Below, one piece after another: positions 43,754 through 51,622 of a stretch of DNA of 64,000 nt. Within the stretch, counting starts at the first letter, position 1. Each line of letters starts with the position of its first letter. The notes beneath the pieces are model-generated. The model saw only the letters and a program-made list of their open reading frames with translations, was not told where the DNA came from and did no database searches. Made by a program: the position numbers and the translations under genes. The DNA is from Portibacter marinus (lineage in GTDB: Bacteria > Bacteroidota > Bacteroidia > Chitinophagales > Saprospiraceae). The DNA lies in assembly GCF_021533195.1 (NCBI RefSeq), contig NZ_JAJNKB010000001.1, positions 682,001 to 746,000 of the forward strand, in the 5' to 3' direction.

Positions 43754-43761
43754 TATATTTG
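43754..43761 (+). promoter_or_regulatory. Predicted gmhA -7 element
   Basis: TATATTTG, an exact TAnnTTTG, ending 18 bp before the ATG at 43780. No clear -33. Confidence 0.5.
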
Positions 43762-43779
43762 AGCGATTAGCAAGAAAGC

Positions 43780-44373
43780 ATGGATCAAATCTCAATAGTA
43801 AAACGCAATTTTCAGGAAGCCATCGCTCTTCGTGAGCAAATATTAGAAAATGAAGAGCTGCATCTCAAGATCAAGCGTTTATCCGAAGAAATTGTAAAAC
43901 TTTTCGAAAATGATGGCAAGCTTTTGTTTTGTGGAAATGGAGGAAGTGCATCCGATGCTCAGCACTTAGCTGCGGAATTTTCAGGTAGATATTACTACGA
44001 CCGTCCCCCATTGTATTCTGAAGCATTGCACATCAATACGTCGTACTTAACTGCGGTAGGTAATGACTACTCTTTCGAGCAAATTTATGCCCGAATGGTA
44101 GAAGCTATGGGCAAGAAGAATGATATTCTAATAGGCTTATCCACCTCCGGAAACTCATTGAACATTGTTAATGCGTTGGCAAAAGCGAAACAACTGGGAA
44201 TGTTCACCGCGGCATTCACTGGGTCAGGAGGGGGCAAAGTAAAAGAACATTGTGACTTATTGATCGAAATTCCAAGCTCTAACACCCCAAGAATACAGGA
44301 ATGTCATATGTTAATTGGACACTCTATTTGCGAATATGTAGAAAAGTCACTTTTCCCTATAAAAGGGAAATAA
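43780..44373 (+). CDS. gmhA: Sedoheptulose-7-phosphate isomerase (SIS domain)
   Basis: 197 residues. SIS fold with GNGGSASDAQHLAAEFSGR, VGNDYSFEQIYARMVEA, LIGLSTSGNSLNIVNAL and AFTGSGGGKVKEHCDLLIEI, all characteristic of GmhA. It converts sedoheptulose-7-phosphate to D-glycero-D-manno-heptose-7-phosphate, the first committed step to ADP-heptose for lipopolysaccharide inner core. It may also make a sugar for surface glycans here. The preceding glycosyltransferase is on the same strand. Confidence 0.9.
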   Translation: MDQISIVKRNFQEAIALREQILENEELHLKIKRLSEEIVKLFENDGKLLFCGNGGSASDAQHLAAEFSGRYYYDRPPLYSEALHINTSYLTAVGNDYSFEQIYARMVEAMGKKNDILIGLSTSGNSLNIVNALAKAKQLGMFTAAFTGSGGGKVKEHCDLLIEIPSSNTPRIQECHMLIGHSICEYVEKSLFPIKGK

Positions 44374-44413
44374 AAGACATCATTGACTTAAGAACATTAA
44401 TGAAAGTATACGA

Positions 44414-45187
44414 ATGAAATATTTACTGATAATCGTGGCGCTGGTCTTTATGGGTTGTACTTTATGGGCTCAGGATGTGCTGAAAGACACCATTCCAGGC
44501 TCGGAGGTTACTTTTGAATTAAAATTAATAGAAGGAAACGATAGTATTGCAGACTTCTATATCGGTACTCACGAAGTCACTTACGATATGTTTGCGCTTT
44601 TCAAAAGAAAAGAATTTGACACCCCGGAAAGCGATCTCGATGATGATTATTCACCTGATGCCATTACCCGACCTACGCCACCTTATGAAGATATGACCTG
44701 GGGGATGGGAACAGAAGGTGGATTTCCTGCTGTAAGCATGACCCAGAAGGCAGCCATGAGATATTGTGAGTGGCTGTATCAAAAAACGGGGAGATTTTAC
44801 AGACTACCAACTGCAAGGGAATGGACTTATGTGGCAAAAAAACAGCCCTCTACCAAAGGTTGGTTTTATGAAAATAGTGGCGACAAATATCATCAGACTG
44901 GTACATTCCAATCTGATGTCGATATTTATGACCTCTATGGAAATGTGATGGAGTGGACCTTGGACAAAAGAGTACTGAAGGGAGGTTCTTATATTGACAA
45001 TGAAAGCGATATTACGGCAGATACCAATATTAAATATGACCGAAAGTGGCAACAACGTGATCCTCAAATTCCAAAGAGTATCTGGTGGTTGACGGACGGT
45101 CCATTTGTCGGATTCAGACTACATTCACCTGTGGAACAACCGACGAATGAAGAGGTTGAATCATTTTTTAAAGCATATTTTGAATAG
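44414..45187 (+). CDS. FGE-sulfatase-fold protein lacking catalytic cysteines
   Basis: 257 residues: signal or lipobox MKYLLIIVALVFMGCTLWAQ, then a formylglycine-generating-enzyme fold (TYDMFALFKRKEF ... GGFPAVSMTQKAAMRYCEWL ... RLPTAREWTYVA ... DLYGNVMEWTL ... VLKGGSY ... FVGFRLHSP). Catalytic FGEs have a cysteine pair near the end in the GFRCA block; here that reads VGFRLHS, so it is not a sulfatase-maturing enzyme of the known kind. Similar folds act as lipoproteins in T9SS (GldJ/GldK) or as binding modules. It overlaps the lysoplasmalogenase gene by about 40 bp. Confidence 0.82.
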   Translation: MKYLLIIVALVFMGCTLWAQDVLKDTIPGSEVTFELKLIEGNDSIADFYIGTHEVTYDMFALFKRKEFDTPESDLDDDYSPDAITRPTPPYEDMTWGMGTEGGFPAVSMTQKAAMRYCEWLYQKTGRFYRLPTAREWTYVAKKQPSTKGWFYENSGDKYHQTGTFQSDVDIYDLYGNVMEWTLDKRVLKGGSYIDNESDITADTNIKYDRKWQQRDPQIPKSIWWLTDGPFVGFRLHSPVEQPTNEEVESFFKAYFE

Positions 45188-45836
45188 ACTCCTTCAATCC
45201 CGGAAAGCTTTCCTTTTATTGTTTTTTACTGCAGCGACAATATCTATATCTGCACTATACTTAGATTTTTTTGTGATCTATACTTTAATGAAGCCAATTA
45301 CTACAAGTATAGCCATCATATATGCCATGTTGTTGGGTAGCTCTAAATTTCAGAAATATAGGTTATACGTCATCTTTGGCCTCATTTTTTGCCTTGTTGG
45401 TGATACTTTTTTATTAAATCCCAGATATTTTATTTTTGGACTTTTAAGTTTTCTCATTGCTCACCTATTTTTTATCATAGCTTTTTTGGCCATTCAAGGG
45501 TTGAACAAATCACCCTTGATTGCTGCTGCAATTCTAATCCCTGGCTTATTATTTTATCTATATATCATGCCCTATCTAGAAACTCTGAAGTACCCAGTAT
45601 TGATATATGTTATGGTCATTTTAGTCATGTGCTGGCAGGGAACTGCTTTGTTTGATAAATTGAGAAGCAGAAGGTTTCTATATGTCAATGTTGCTGTCTG
45701 CCTCTTCGTCATTTCCGATACCATACTGGCTTATAATAAATTTGTGACAGCTTTTCACGAAGCATCCCTGCTCATACTACTGACATATTGGTCATCCATA
45801 TTCTTGCTCTCATTATCTACTTTGAAAGATCACTAA
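45147..45836 (+). CDS. YhhN/TMEM86 family lysoplasmalogenase
   Basis: 229 residues from the ATG at 45147 (an earlier ATG at 45105 would add 14 residues inside the FGE-fold gene; a TTG at 45180 is a third option). About eight transmembrane segments, with family-typical LMKPITTSIAIIYAM, FGLIFCLVGDTFLLN and LLIAHLFFIIAFL patterns, the conserved Gly-Asp in CLVGDTFLL and the later SDTILAYNKF. Human TMEM86 hydrolyses the vinyl-ether lysolipid to a fatty aldehyde. Function in bacteria is uncertain. It overlaps the preceding gene, so co-transcribed. Confidence 0.8.
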   Translation: MKRLNHFLKHILNRLLQSRKAFLLLFFTAATISISALYLDFFVIYTLMKPITTSIAIIYAMLLGSSKFQKYRLYVIFGLIFCLVGDTFLLNPRYFIFGLLSFLIAHLFFIIAFLAIQGLNKSPLIAAAILIPGLLFYLYIMPYLETLKYPVLIYVMVILVMCWQGTALFDKLRSRRFLYVNVAVCLFVISDTILAYNKFVTAFHEASLLILLTYWSSIFLLSLSTLKDH

Positions 45837-45989
45837 GGTTTGTTTACCTTACCTCGAATCTACCTTTCAAACAACCTACATCTTTTCTGGAATTATGTTT
45901 TGACCTACTATTCTTCGTTGACCATCGATAAAGAATAAATATTATTCCTTAACTTCCGACTGAAATTAAATGAACACAAAATAATAAAA

Positions 45990-47303
45990 ATGAAAAAGGA
46001 CAGGAGGACATTCGTAAAAGCCGGTGCATTGATCACAGGTGGGATAGCTTTAAATCCATTGAATATATCAGCAAGATCGTTCATAAGTGCAGATGATACC
46101 ATTAGAGTGGGACTGATTGGTTGCGGAGGACGAGGAACCGGTGCTGCTTTCCAGGCACTCTCTACAGCCCAAAATGTAAAATTAGTGGCAATGGCTGACG
46201 CCTTTCAGGACAATGCTGAAAAATGTCTAAAAAATCTAAAAGAATCGCTTGAAGAAGATGATATGGATGCCGCAAGGTTGGTGGTTACGCCAGAGACCAT
46301 TTTTGCTGGATTTGACGGATACAAAAAAGTGATTCCCATGTGCGATGTGGTCTTAATAGCCACCCCTCCTGGATTTAGACCGATTCATTTTGAAGAGGCT
46401 ATCAATGCTGGCAAACACGTTTTTATGGAAAAACCTGTGGCAACAGATGCCAATGGTGTTCGTAAAGTCCTCGAAGTTGCAGAAAAAGCAAAAGCCAATA
46501 AGTTAAATGTTGTAGTTGGATTACAAAGACATTATCAGACTAAATATATAAAATGGGTTGAGGCACTGCAACAAGGAGCTATCGGAGATATTATTGCATC
46601 CAGAGTATATTGGAATAGTGACGGAGTCTGGGTTCGGGAAAGAAAACCTGAGCAGACAGAGATGGAATATCAAATGAGAAATTGGTATTACTTCAATTGG
46701 CTGTGCGGAGATCATATTGCAGAACAGCACATTCATAACCTGGATGTAGGCAACTGGGTTAAGCAGGCCTATCCTATAAAAGCTTACGGAATGGGAGGTC
46801 GAGAGGTCAGAACCGGGCCGGATCACGGACAGATTTTTGATCACCATGTGGTACAGTTTGAGTATGAAGATGGCTCAATGATGTTTAGTCAATGTCGACA
46901 TCAACCAGGTTGCGAATCAAGAGTAACTGAAATGTTCCATGGTTCTTCAGGTACAGCACCGTCGCCTGGTAAGATCATTGGAAAAAATGGCAATATCATT
47001 ATGGATCATAATGATCGCCAAGATCCAAATCCTTATCAAGTGGAACATGATTTATTGTTTGCTGCCGTGGCCAATGGTGATTTTAAATATATGGATGCCG
47101 AAAATGGAGCGAAGAGTACCATGACGTCACTCTTAGGAAGAGCCGCCACTTACAGTGGGAAAACAGTCACTTGGGATGAAGCAATGAATTCTACAAAGAG
47201 TTTAATGCCAAAAAAATACTCCTTTGATGCTGATCCACCAGTGATGCCGGATGAAAATGGTAGATACCCTGTTCCTGTTCCTGGGAAAACAGAGGTGTTG
47301 TAA
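45990..47303 (+). CDS. Tat-exported Gfo/Idh/MocA-family oxidoreductase
   Basis: 437 residues. Tat signal with twin Arg (MKKDRRTFVKAGALITGG, residues 5-6), then a Rossmann NAD(P) fold VGLIGCGGRGTGAAF and MEKPVATDANGVRKVL (the EKP sugar-binding motif), and a C-terminal domain typical of secreted Gfo/Idh/MocA enzymes acting on sugars. It would be exported already folded with its bound cofactor. The following gene (ApbE, 3 bp away) installs FMN on proteins, so the two may be co-expressed by chance or functionally linked. Substrate unknown. Confidence 0.9.
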   Translation: MKKDRRTFVKAGALITGGIALNPLNISARSFISADDTIRVGLIGCGGRGTGAAFQALSTAQNVKLVAMADAFQDNAEKCLKNLKESLEEDDMDAARLVVTPETIFAGFDGYKKVIPMCDVVLIATPPGFRPIHFEEAINAGKHVFMEKPVATDANGVRKVLEVAEKAKANKLNVVVGLQRHYQTKYIKWVEALQQGAIGDIIASRVYWNSDGVWVRERKPEQTEMEYQMRNWYYFNWLCGDHIAEQHIHNLDVGNWVKQAYPIKAYGMGGREVRTGPDHGQIFDHHVVQFEYEDGSMMFSQCRHQPGCESRVTEMFHGSSGTAPSPGKIIGKNGNIIMDHNDRQDPNPYQVEHDLLFAAVANGDFKYMDAENGAKSTMTSLLGRAATYSGKTVTWDEAMNSTKSLMPKKYSFDADPPVMPDENGRYPVPVPGKTEVL

Positions 47304-47306
47304 TCA

Positions 47307-48206
47307 ATGAAAAACATATTAATCTTTTTTTTACTTCTTTTAAGTGGATTTTTGAATGCCCAGAACATCTATGGCTATTGGGCTATGGGCACAATTTGGA
47401 GTTTTACTATAAAAGACGATAACATTACTTCGCAAATCGCTGATCAGGTATTTCAGGAAGTAAAAAGGATTGAAAAAATCTTCTCTAACTATGACGAGTA
47501 CAGCGAGCTTGCTGAACTTAATCAAACTGAAAACTGGATGCCGGTCTCACCGGAAATGCTGGAAGTAATCAAATTTGCTGAGGAATTGCGGGAGCGATCC
47601 AACGGAGCTTTTGATATCAGGATTGGCCAAAGTATAGACCTTTGGAAAAAAGGAATAAAGGAAGGTGATGCACCAAAATCATCTGCCTTGAACTCAAAAC
47701 TAACCGAAGACCTTGAACTCCAAGTCGATTATAATCTGGTGAAAACCAATGCCCATACCAAATTGGATTTTGGAGGAATTGCCAAAGGATATGCTATCGA
47801 TAAAGTATTTGAGATGTTCATTAATATGGGCTACGATACCATTTTAATTGACGGCGGAGGCGATATGCGCATGGGCTCCTCTCCCACCGGAAAAGGATGG
47901 AAAATTGCACAATTTTATGAAAAAGGGAAGATCTTATGGCTGGAAAATACTGCTATAGCCACTTCGGGTTCATACTATCAATACTTAGAGCAAGATAGTT
48001 TGAGGTATAGTCATATTATTGACCCTGCAGATCAGCAAGCTGTTAGTATAGATCGAGGGATCACTGTGAAGGCACCCACTTGTATGGAAGCAGATGCACT
48101 GGCCACCGCTATCTCTGTCAGTGGTCATTACGAAACACTTCAGAACTTTTATGAATTCCAGGTAAATATTTTGGAAAATGGGGAATGGACAACCAAGCAA
48201 TTCTAA
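47307..48206 (+). CDS. apbE: FAD:protein FMN transferase (ApbE)
   Basis: 299 residues with a signal peptide (MKNILIFFLLLLSGFLNAQ). ApbE fold: GYWAMGTIWSFTI, FSNYDEYSELAELN, DFGGIAKGYAIDKVFE and ILIDGGGDMRMGSSP, all typical, with the metal-binding DALATAISV region (PTCMEADALATAIS). It transfers FMN from FAD to a Ser/Thr of target flavoproteins, usually NQR or RNF subunits, in the periplasm. None of those is in this window. Starts 3 bp after the Gfo/Idh gene, so co-transcribed with it. Confidence 0.92.
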   Translation: MKNILIFFLLLLSGFLNAQNIYGYWAMGTIWSFTIKDDNITSQIADQVFQEVKRIEKIFSNYDEYSELAELNQTENWMPVSPEMLEVIKFAEELRERSNGAFDIRIGQSIDLWKKGIKEGDAPKSSALNSKLTEDLELQVDYNLVKTNAHTKLDFGGIAKGYAIDKVFEMFINMGYDTILIDGGGDMRMGSSPTGKGWKIAQFYEKGKILWLENTAIATSGSYYQYLEQDSLRYSHIIDPADQQAVSIDRGITVKAPTCMEADALATAISVSGHYETLQNFYEFQVNILENGEWTTKQF

Positions 48207-48362
48207 TCTGGCAGATCATATACTGGGAATGCCGTGATCCGTAGTGTAGTGCAACCATAAGGAATGAGCGTGATTTCCTGAATAAGCGAAGGGGCTTTGT
48301 GTACATATTTTTCAATTCAATAATCACTAGAACATTTGACCGATAGAAGCGTTAAATATGTA

Positions 48363-48782
48363 ATGGAAAAAAACCCAATAGATAAAGACAAAATTGCAAA
48401 AAATCCGCATTCGCTGGAGTACGCACACAATGTCGGAAGTGCTGTCATTAAGCCAATTGATAAAGGCAGGATAAAAGGATTGGCAGTCAAGGCAATGTAT
48501 GAGCAAACAGATCTTCAGCTCAGCCAAATCAAAGAGCAAATTGATTTACTTGCACATCAAGCTCCTGCAATTCAAGATCGGGTATACATCTCCGAGAAAA
48601 TTTACCAGGCTGAATGCAGATTTAAACCTCTAATAGGTAAGACGTATCATCTGTATGAAACTGGTGAGAACCAATGGCTCTTGAGTATGATCGCTCCTGA
48701 GGAATGGAAGAATTGTCCACATTCTTTTGTAAATAGTGCCAAATTACTTGCTGATCATACCTGGGACGTCGTAAAAGAATAG
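48363..48782 (+). CDS. DUF2452 protein
   Basis: 139 residues from the ATG at 48363 (the upstream TTG at 48336 would add nine). DUF2452 signature: PHSLEYAHNVGSAVIKPIDKGRIKGLAVKAM ... YISEKIYQAECRFKPLIGKTYHLYETGENQWLLSMIAPEEW. A small cytoplasmic protein, function unknown, common in Bacteroidota. A non-coding stretch of about 150 bp precedes it. The VWA gene follows 98 bp downstream. Confidence 0.88.
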   Translation: MEKNPIDKDKIAKNPHSLEYAHNVGSAVIKPIDKGRIKGLAVKAMYEQTDLQLSQIKEQIDLLAHQAPAIQDRVYISEKIYQAECRFKPLIGKTYHLYETGENQWLLSMIAPEEWKNCPHSFVNSAKLLADHTWDVVKE

Positions 48783-48880
48783 TGATTTCAAGTCAATCTT
48801 GCTGGGGTATCCAGATTTTACAAAACATTATGATCTGACAAGGTGTTATAAATATTCGCTATAATGAGCAATTAAACTTA

Positions 48881-49984
48881 ATGATAGGATATCTCTTTTC
48901 AGAAGCTAAAGAAAAAGGACCACAAGATCCTTTCGAGAGGCTTTTAAAAATTTTCAAAGACTTGTTACTTTACACATCCGGAGATGTCAATGAAGCCATT
49001 TCATGGTTGACTGAATTAGACAAGCAATACAACCTAACGACACCTGATTACGGTATCGCTGACTTTGTTCAGGATCTCGTCGAAAAGGGTTATATTTCTG
49101 ATCCTGAAAAATCAAGGACTGGTGGCGGTAGCGTTCCCACTAAGAAAATGGAAGGAGAGCTAAGAAAGAAAGCATTGGATGATGTTTTCGATCAATTAAA
49201 AAAATCAAAACGTGGAAATCATAATACCAACTTTACAGGTCAGGGAGATGAGTATACCGCAGAATTCAGACCATACAATTTCGGAGACAACCTCGATAAA
49301 ATTGCGATATCCGAGTCTATTAAGAACTCTCAGATCAATCATGGAATCGACGACTTTAAACTAACTGAACAAGATCTCCAGGTTCATGAAAGTTATTATA
49401 AAAGTCAGACCAGTACGGTTTTGATGATTGATATTTCTCACTCCATGATTTTATATGGTGAAGATCGCATCACTCCGGCAAAAAGGGTGGCGATGGCACT
49501 TTCAGAATTAATAACTACAAGATATCCTAAAGATACATTAGACATCATCGTTTTTGGAAATGATGCATGGCAGATTCAAATTAAGGATTTGCCATACCTG
49601 CAAGTAGGACCCTATCATACCAATACTGTGGCTGGACTAGAATTGGCCATGGATTTATTGAGGAAAAGAAAAAATCCCAATAAGCAGATCATGATGATCA
49701 CAGACGGAAAACCCACATGTATTAAGAAAGGCAAAAAGTACTATAAAAACAGTATGGGCCTGGATAAGACCATTTTAAATAGGACATTGGGCCTGGCTGT
49801 CAAATGCAGAAAATTGCAGATTCCAATTACCACTTTTATGATTGCGAGGGACCCATATCTGGTCAATTTCGTCGATCAATTTACAAAGGCTAATAACGGG
49901 AAGGCATTTTATAGTTCATTACAGGGTTTGGGTGAATTTATATTTATGGATTATAAACAGAATAAACGGAGAAGAAAGAAATGA
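48881..49984 (+). CDS. VWA-domain protein partner of an AAA ATPase
   Basis: 367 residues. N-terminal helical region (1-120) with a basic linker, then a von Willebrand A domain (about 180-360) with an intact metal-ion-dependent adhesion motif DISHS (about 184-188), TNTVAGLELAM giving the T, and MITDGKPTC giving the D. No signal peptide; cytoplasmic. Overlaps the ATPase gene by 4 bp (ATGA). Pairs of this kind (MoxR/CoxE-like) act as metal-chelatase-like remodellers of target enzymes. Target unknown. Confidence 0.9.
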   Translation: MIGYLFSEAKEKGPQDPFERLLKIFKDLLLYTSGDVNEAISWLTELDKQYNLTTPDYGIADFVQDLVEKGYISDPEKSRTGGGSVPTKKMEGELRKKALDDVFDQLKKSKRGNHNTNFTGQGDEYTAEFRPYNFGDNLDKIAISESIKNSQINHGIDDFKLTEQDLQVHESYYKSQTSTVLMIDISHSMILYGEDRITPAKRVAMALSELITTRYPKDTLDIIVFGNDAWQIQIKDLPYLQVGPYHTNTVAGLELAMDLLRKRKNPNKQIMMITDGKPTCIKKGKKYYKNSMGLDKTILNRTLGLAVKCRKLQIPITTFMIARDPYLVNFVDQFTKANNGKAFYSSLQGLGEFIFMDYKQNKRRRKK

Positions 49985-51456
49985 CAAAATTAACAGACAT
50001 AAAAACATTGGGAGCCCTAAAAAAGAGCGGTTATGTGAGCAGAACGCTTAAGGAGGAATTAAGGGATAACTTGATCACAGCACTTCAAAATGGCAAGGAG
50101 GTTTTCACAGGCATCCGGGGATTTGAAGACACTGTAATACCTGACATAGAAAGAGCGATTTTATCAAAGCACAATATATTATTGCTTGGACTGAGAGGTC
50201 AGGCCAAAACTAAGATTGCCCGACTTTTGGTGAGACTTATGGATGAGTACATTCCCGTCATTAAAGGAAATGAATTAAATGATGATCCACTCAAACCCAT
50301 TACCAGTCAAGGAAAAACGACTGTTGCAGAAAGTGGAGATGATACAGAGATAGATTGGATGCACAGAGATGAAAGATATGTAGAGAAGCTCGCCACCCCG
50401 GATGTTAGCATTTCAGATCTAATAGGTGATGTGGATCCCATAAAAGCAGCCGCTTTGAAGCTACCTTATTCGGATGAAAGGGTGATCCATTTCGGTCTCG
50501 TCCCAAGATCTCATCGTTCGATTTTCGTAATCAATGAATTACCTGATCTTCAACCAAGGATTCAGGTGTCTTTATTCAACATTCTTCAGGAGGGCGATCT
50601 GCAGATCAGGGGATTTAAACTACGATTGCCTTTAGACATCCAATTTGTTTTTACGGCGAATCCTGAAGACTATACCAATCGGGGAAGTATCATTACTCCA
50701 CTTAAAGACCGGATTGAATCACAGATCCTGACCCACTATCCCAGAGAAATTGAAACAGCAATGGCTATTACAGCGCAGGAAGCAGGCGTTACTAATAATC
50801 AGAAGGAGAAAATTACTTTTCCTGAGCCGCTGAAAATGTTGTTGGAAATGGTCTCATTTAAGGCCAGAGAGTCAGAATTGATAGATGATAAGTCAGGGGT
50901 ATCGGCAAGATTGAGTATTTCAGCTTATGAAAACCTATACAGTACTGCAGAAAGGCGGATGCTGATTTCTGGTGACAATCAAACACAAATACGCGTGACT
51001 GATTTCTGGGGAATTATTCCCGCAATTACAGGAAAGGTGGAATTGGTTTACGAAGGGGAACAAGAAGGACCTTATGCTGTGGCACTTGGACTCATTGGTT
51101 CTGCCATCAAAGATATGTTTCAGACTCATTTTCCCAATCCAGAAAAAAGGACAAGAGGTGAAGAACGTGATCCTTATGGGGTCATTAAAGAATGGTTTGG
51201 GGCTGGCAACCATCTAGAATTGCTCAACGATGCTTCTAATGCAGAATTTGAAGCCTCTTTAGATCGGGTAGCTGGACTCAAAAAGTTTGTGATGGACATG
51301 TCGATCAATAAAAAAGACGAGTTATTGTATAAAGAACTACTCATTCACGGCCTTTCCGAGTATGATGTCATCGCGAAGGATTTTCTCGACAGAAGCATGG
51401 AATTTTCAGACCCACTTTCAGAAATGTTCGGTGAATTTGACGATGATGATTATTAA
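49981..51456 (+). CDS. MoxR/ChlI-like AAA+ ATPase with an unusual Walker A
   Basis: 491 residues. AAA+ domain: Walker A LLGLRGQAKTK (about 68-78), in which the Gly normally before Lys (GxxGxGKT) is Ala (GQAKT); Walker B IFVINELPD; FTANPEDY (sensor 1) and a later arginine-rich helix. The family is Mg-chelatase/MoxR-like, working with the co-translated VWA protein at its 5' end (ATGA overlap). The C-terminal lid and an extra helical region (about 400-491) are present. Together they likely activate or remodel a metalloenzyme or envelope protein; specific target unknown. Confidence 0.88.
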   Translation: MTKLTDIKTLGALKKSGYVSRTLKEELRDNLITALQNGKEVFTGIRGFEDTVIPDIERAILSKHNILLLGLRGQAKTKIARLLVRLMDEYIPVIKGNELNDDPLKPITSQGKTTVAESGDDTEIDWMHRDERYVEKLATPDVSISDLIGDVDPIKAAALKLPYSDERVIHFGLVPRSHRSIFVINELPDLQPRIQVSLFNILQEGDLQIRGFKLRLPLDIQFVFTANPEDYTNRGSIITPLKDRIESQILTHYPREIETAMAITAQEAGVTNNQKEKITFPEPLKMLLEMVSFKARESELIDDKSGVSARLSISAYENLYSTAERRMLISGDNQTQIRVTDFWGIIPAITGKVELVYEGEQEGPYAVALGLIGSAIKDMFQTHFPNPEKRTRGEERDPYGVIKEWFGAGNHLELLNDASNAEFEASLDRVAGLKKFVMDMSINKKDELLYKELLIHGLSEYDVIAKDFLDRSMEFSDPLSEMFGEFDDDDY

Positions 51457-51462
51457 GCTCTA

Positions 51463-51478
51463 CTAAACACTTGTTTAG
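51463..51478 (+). repeat. Short perfect palindrome after the ATPase gene
   Basis: CTAAACA-CT-TGTTTAG, 7-bp arms with a 2-bp spacer, 7 bp after the stop. No T tract, so it is not a classical terminator; could be an operator or a mRNA end structure. Confidence 0.4.
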
Positions 51479-51622
51479 ATAGACGAAAACATCTTCACCA
51501 TTTACACCTTCAGCTGTGGCACTTCATCCATGCAGTGTACTGCTTGGTCTATATTTAACCTTACCCACTTGCAGCGCTTTTAGATTTTAAATTATCTTTG
51601 CAGCGATTTAAAAAAAGAACAG

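Noticed and set aside
45834-45851. TAAGGT/ACCTTA inverted repeat after the lysoplasmalogenase
   Set aside because: Short stem including the stop codon, no T tract; not a convincing terminator.
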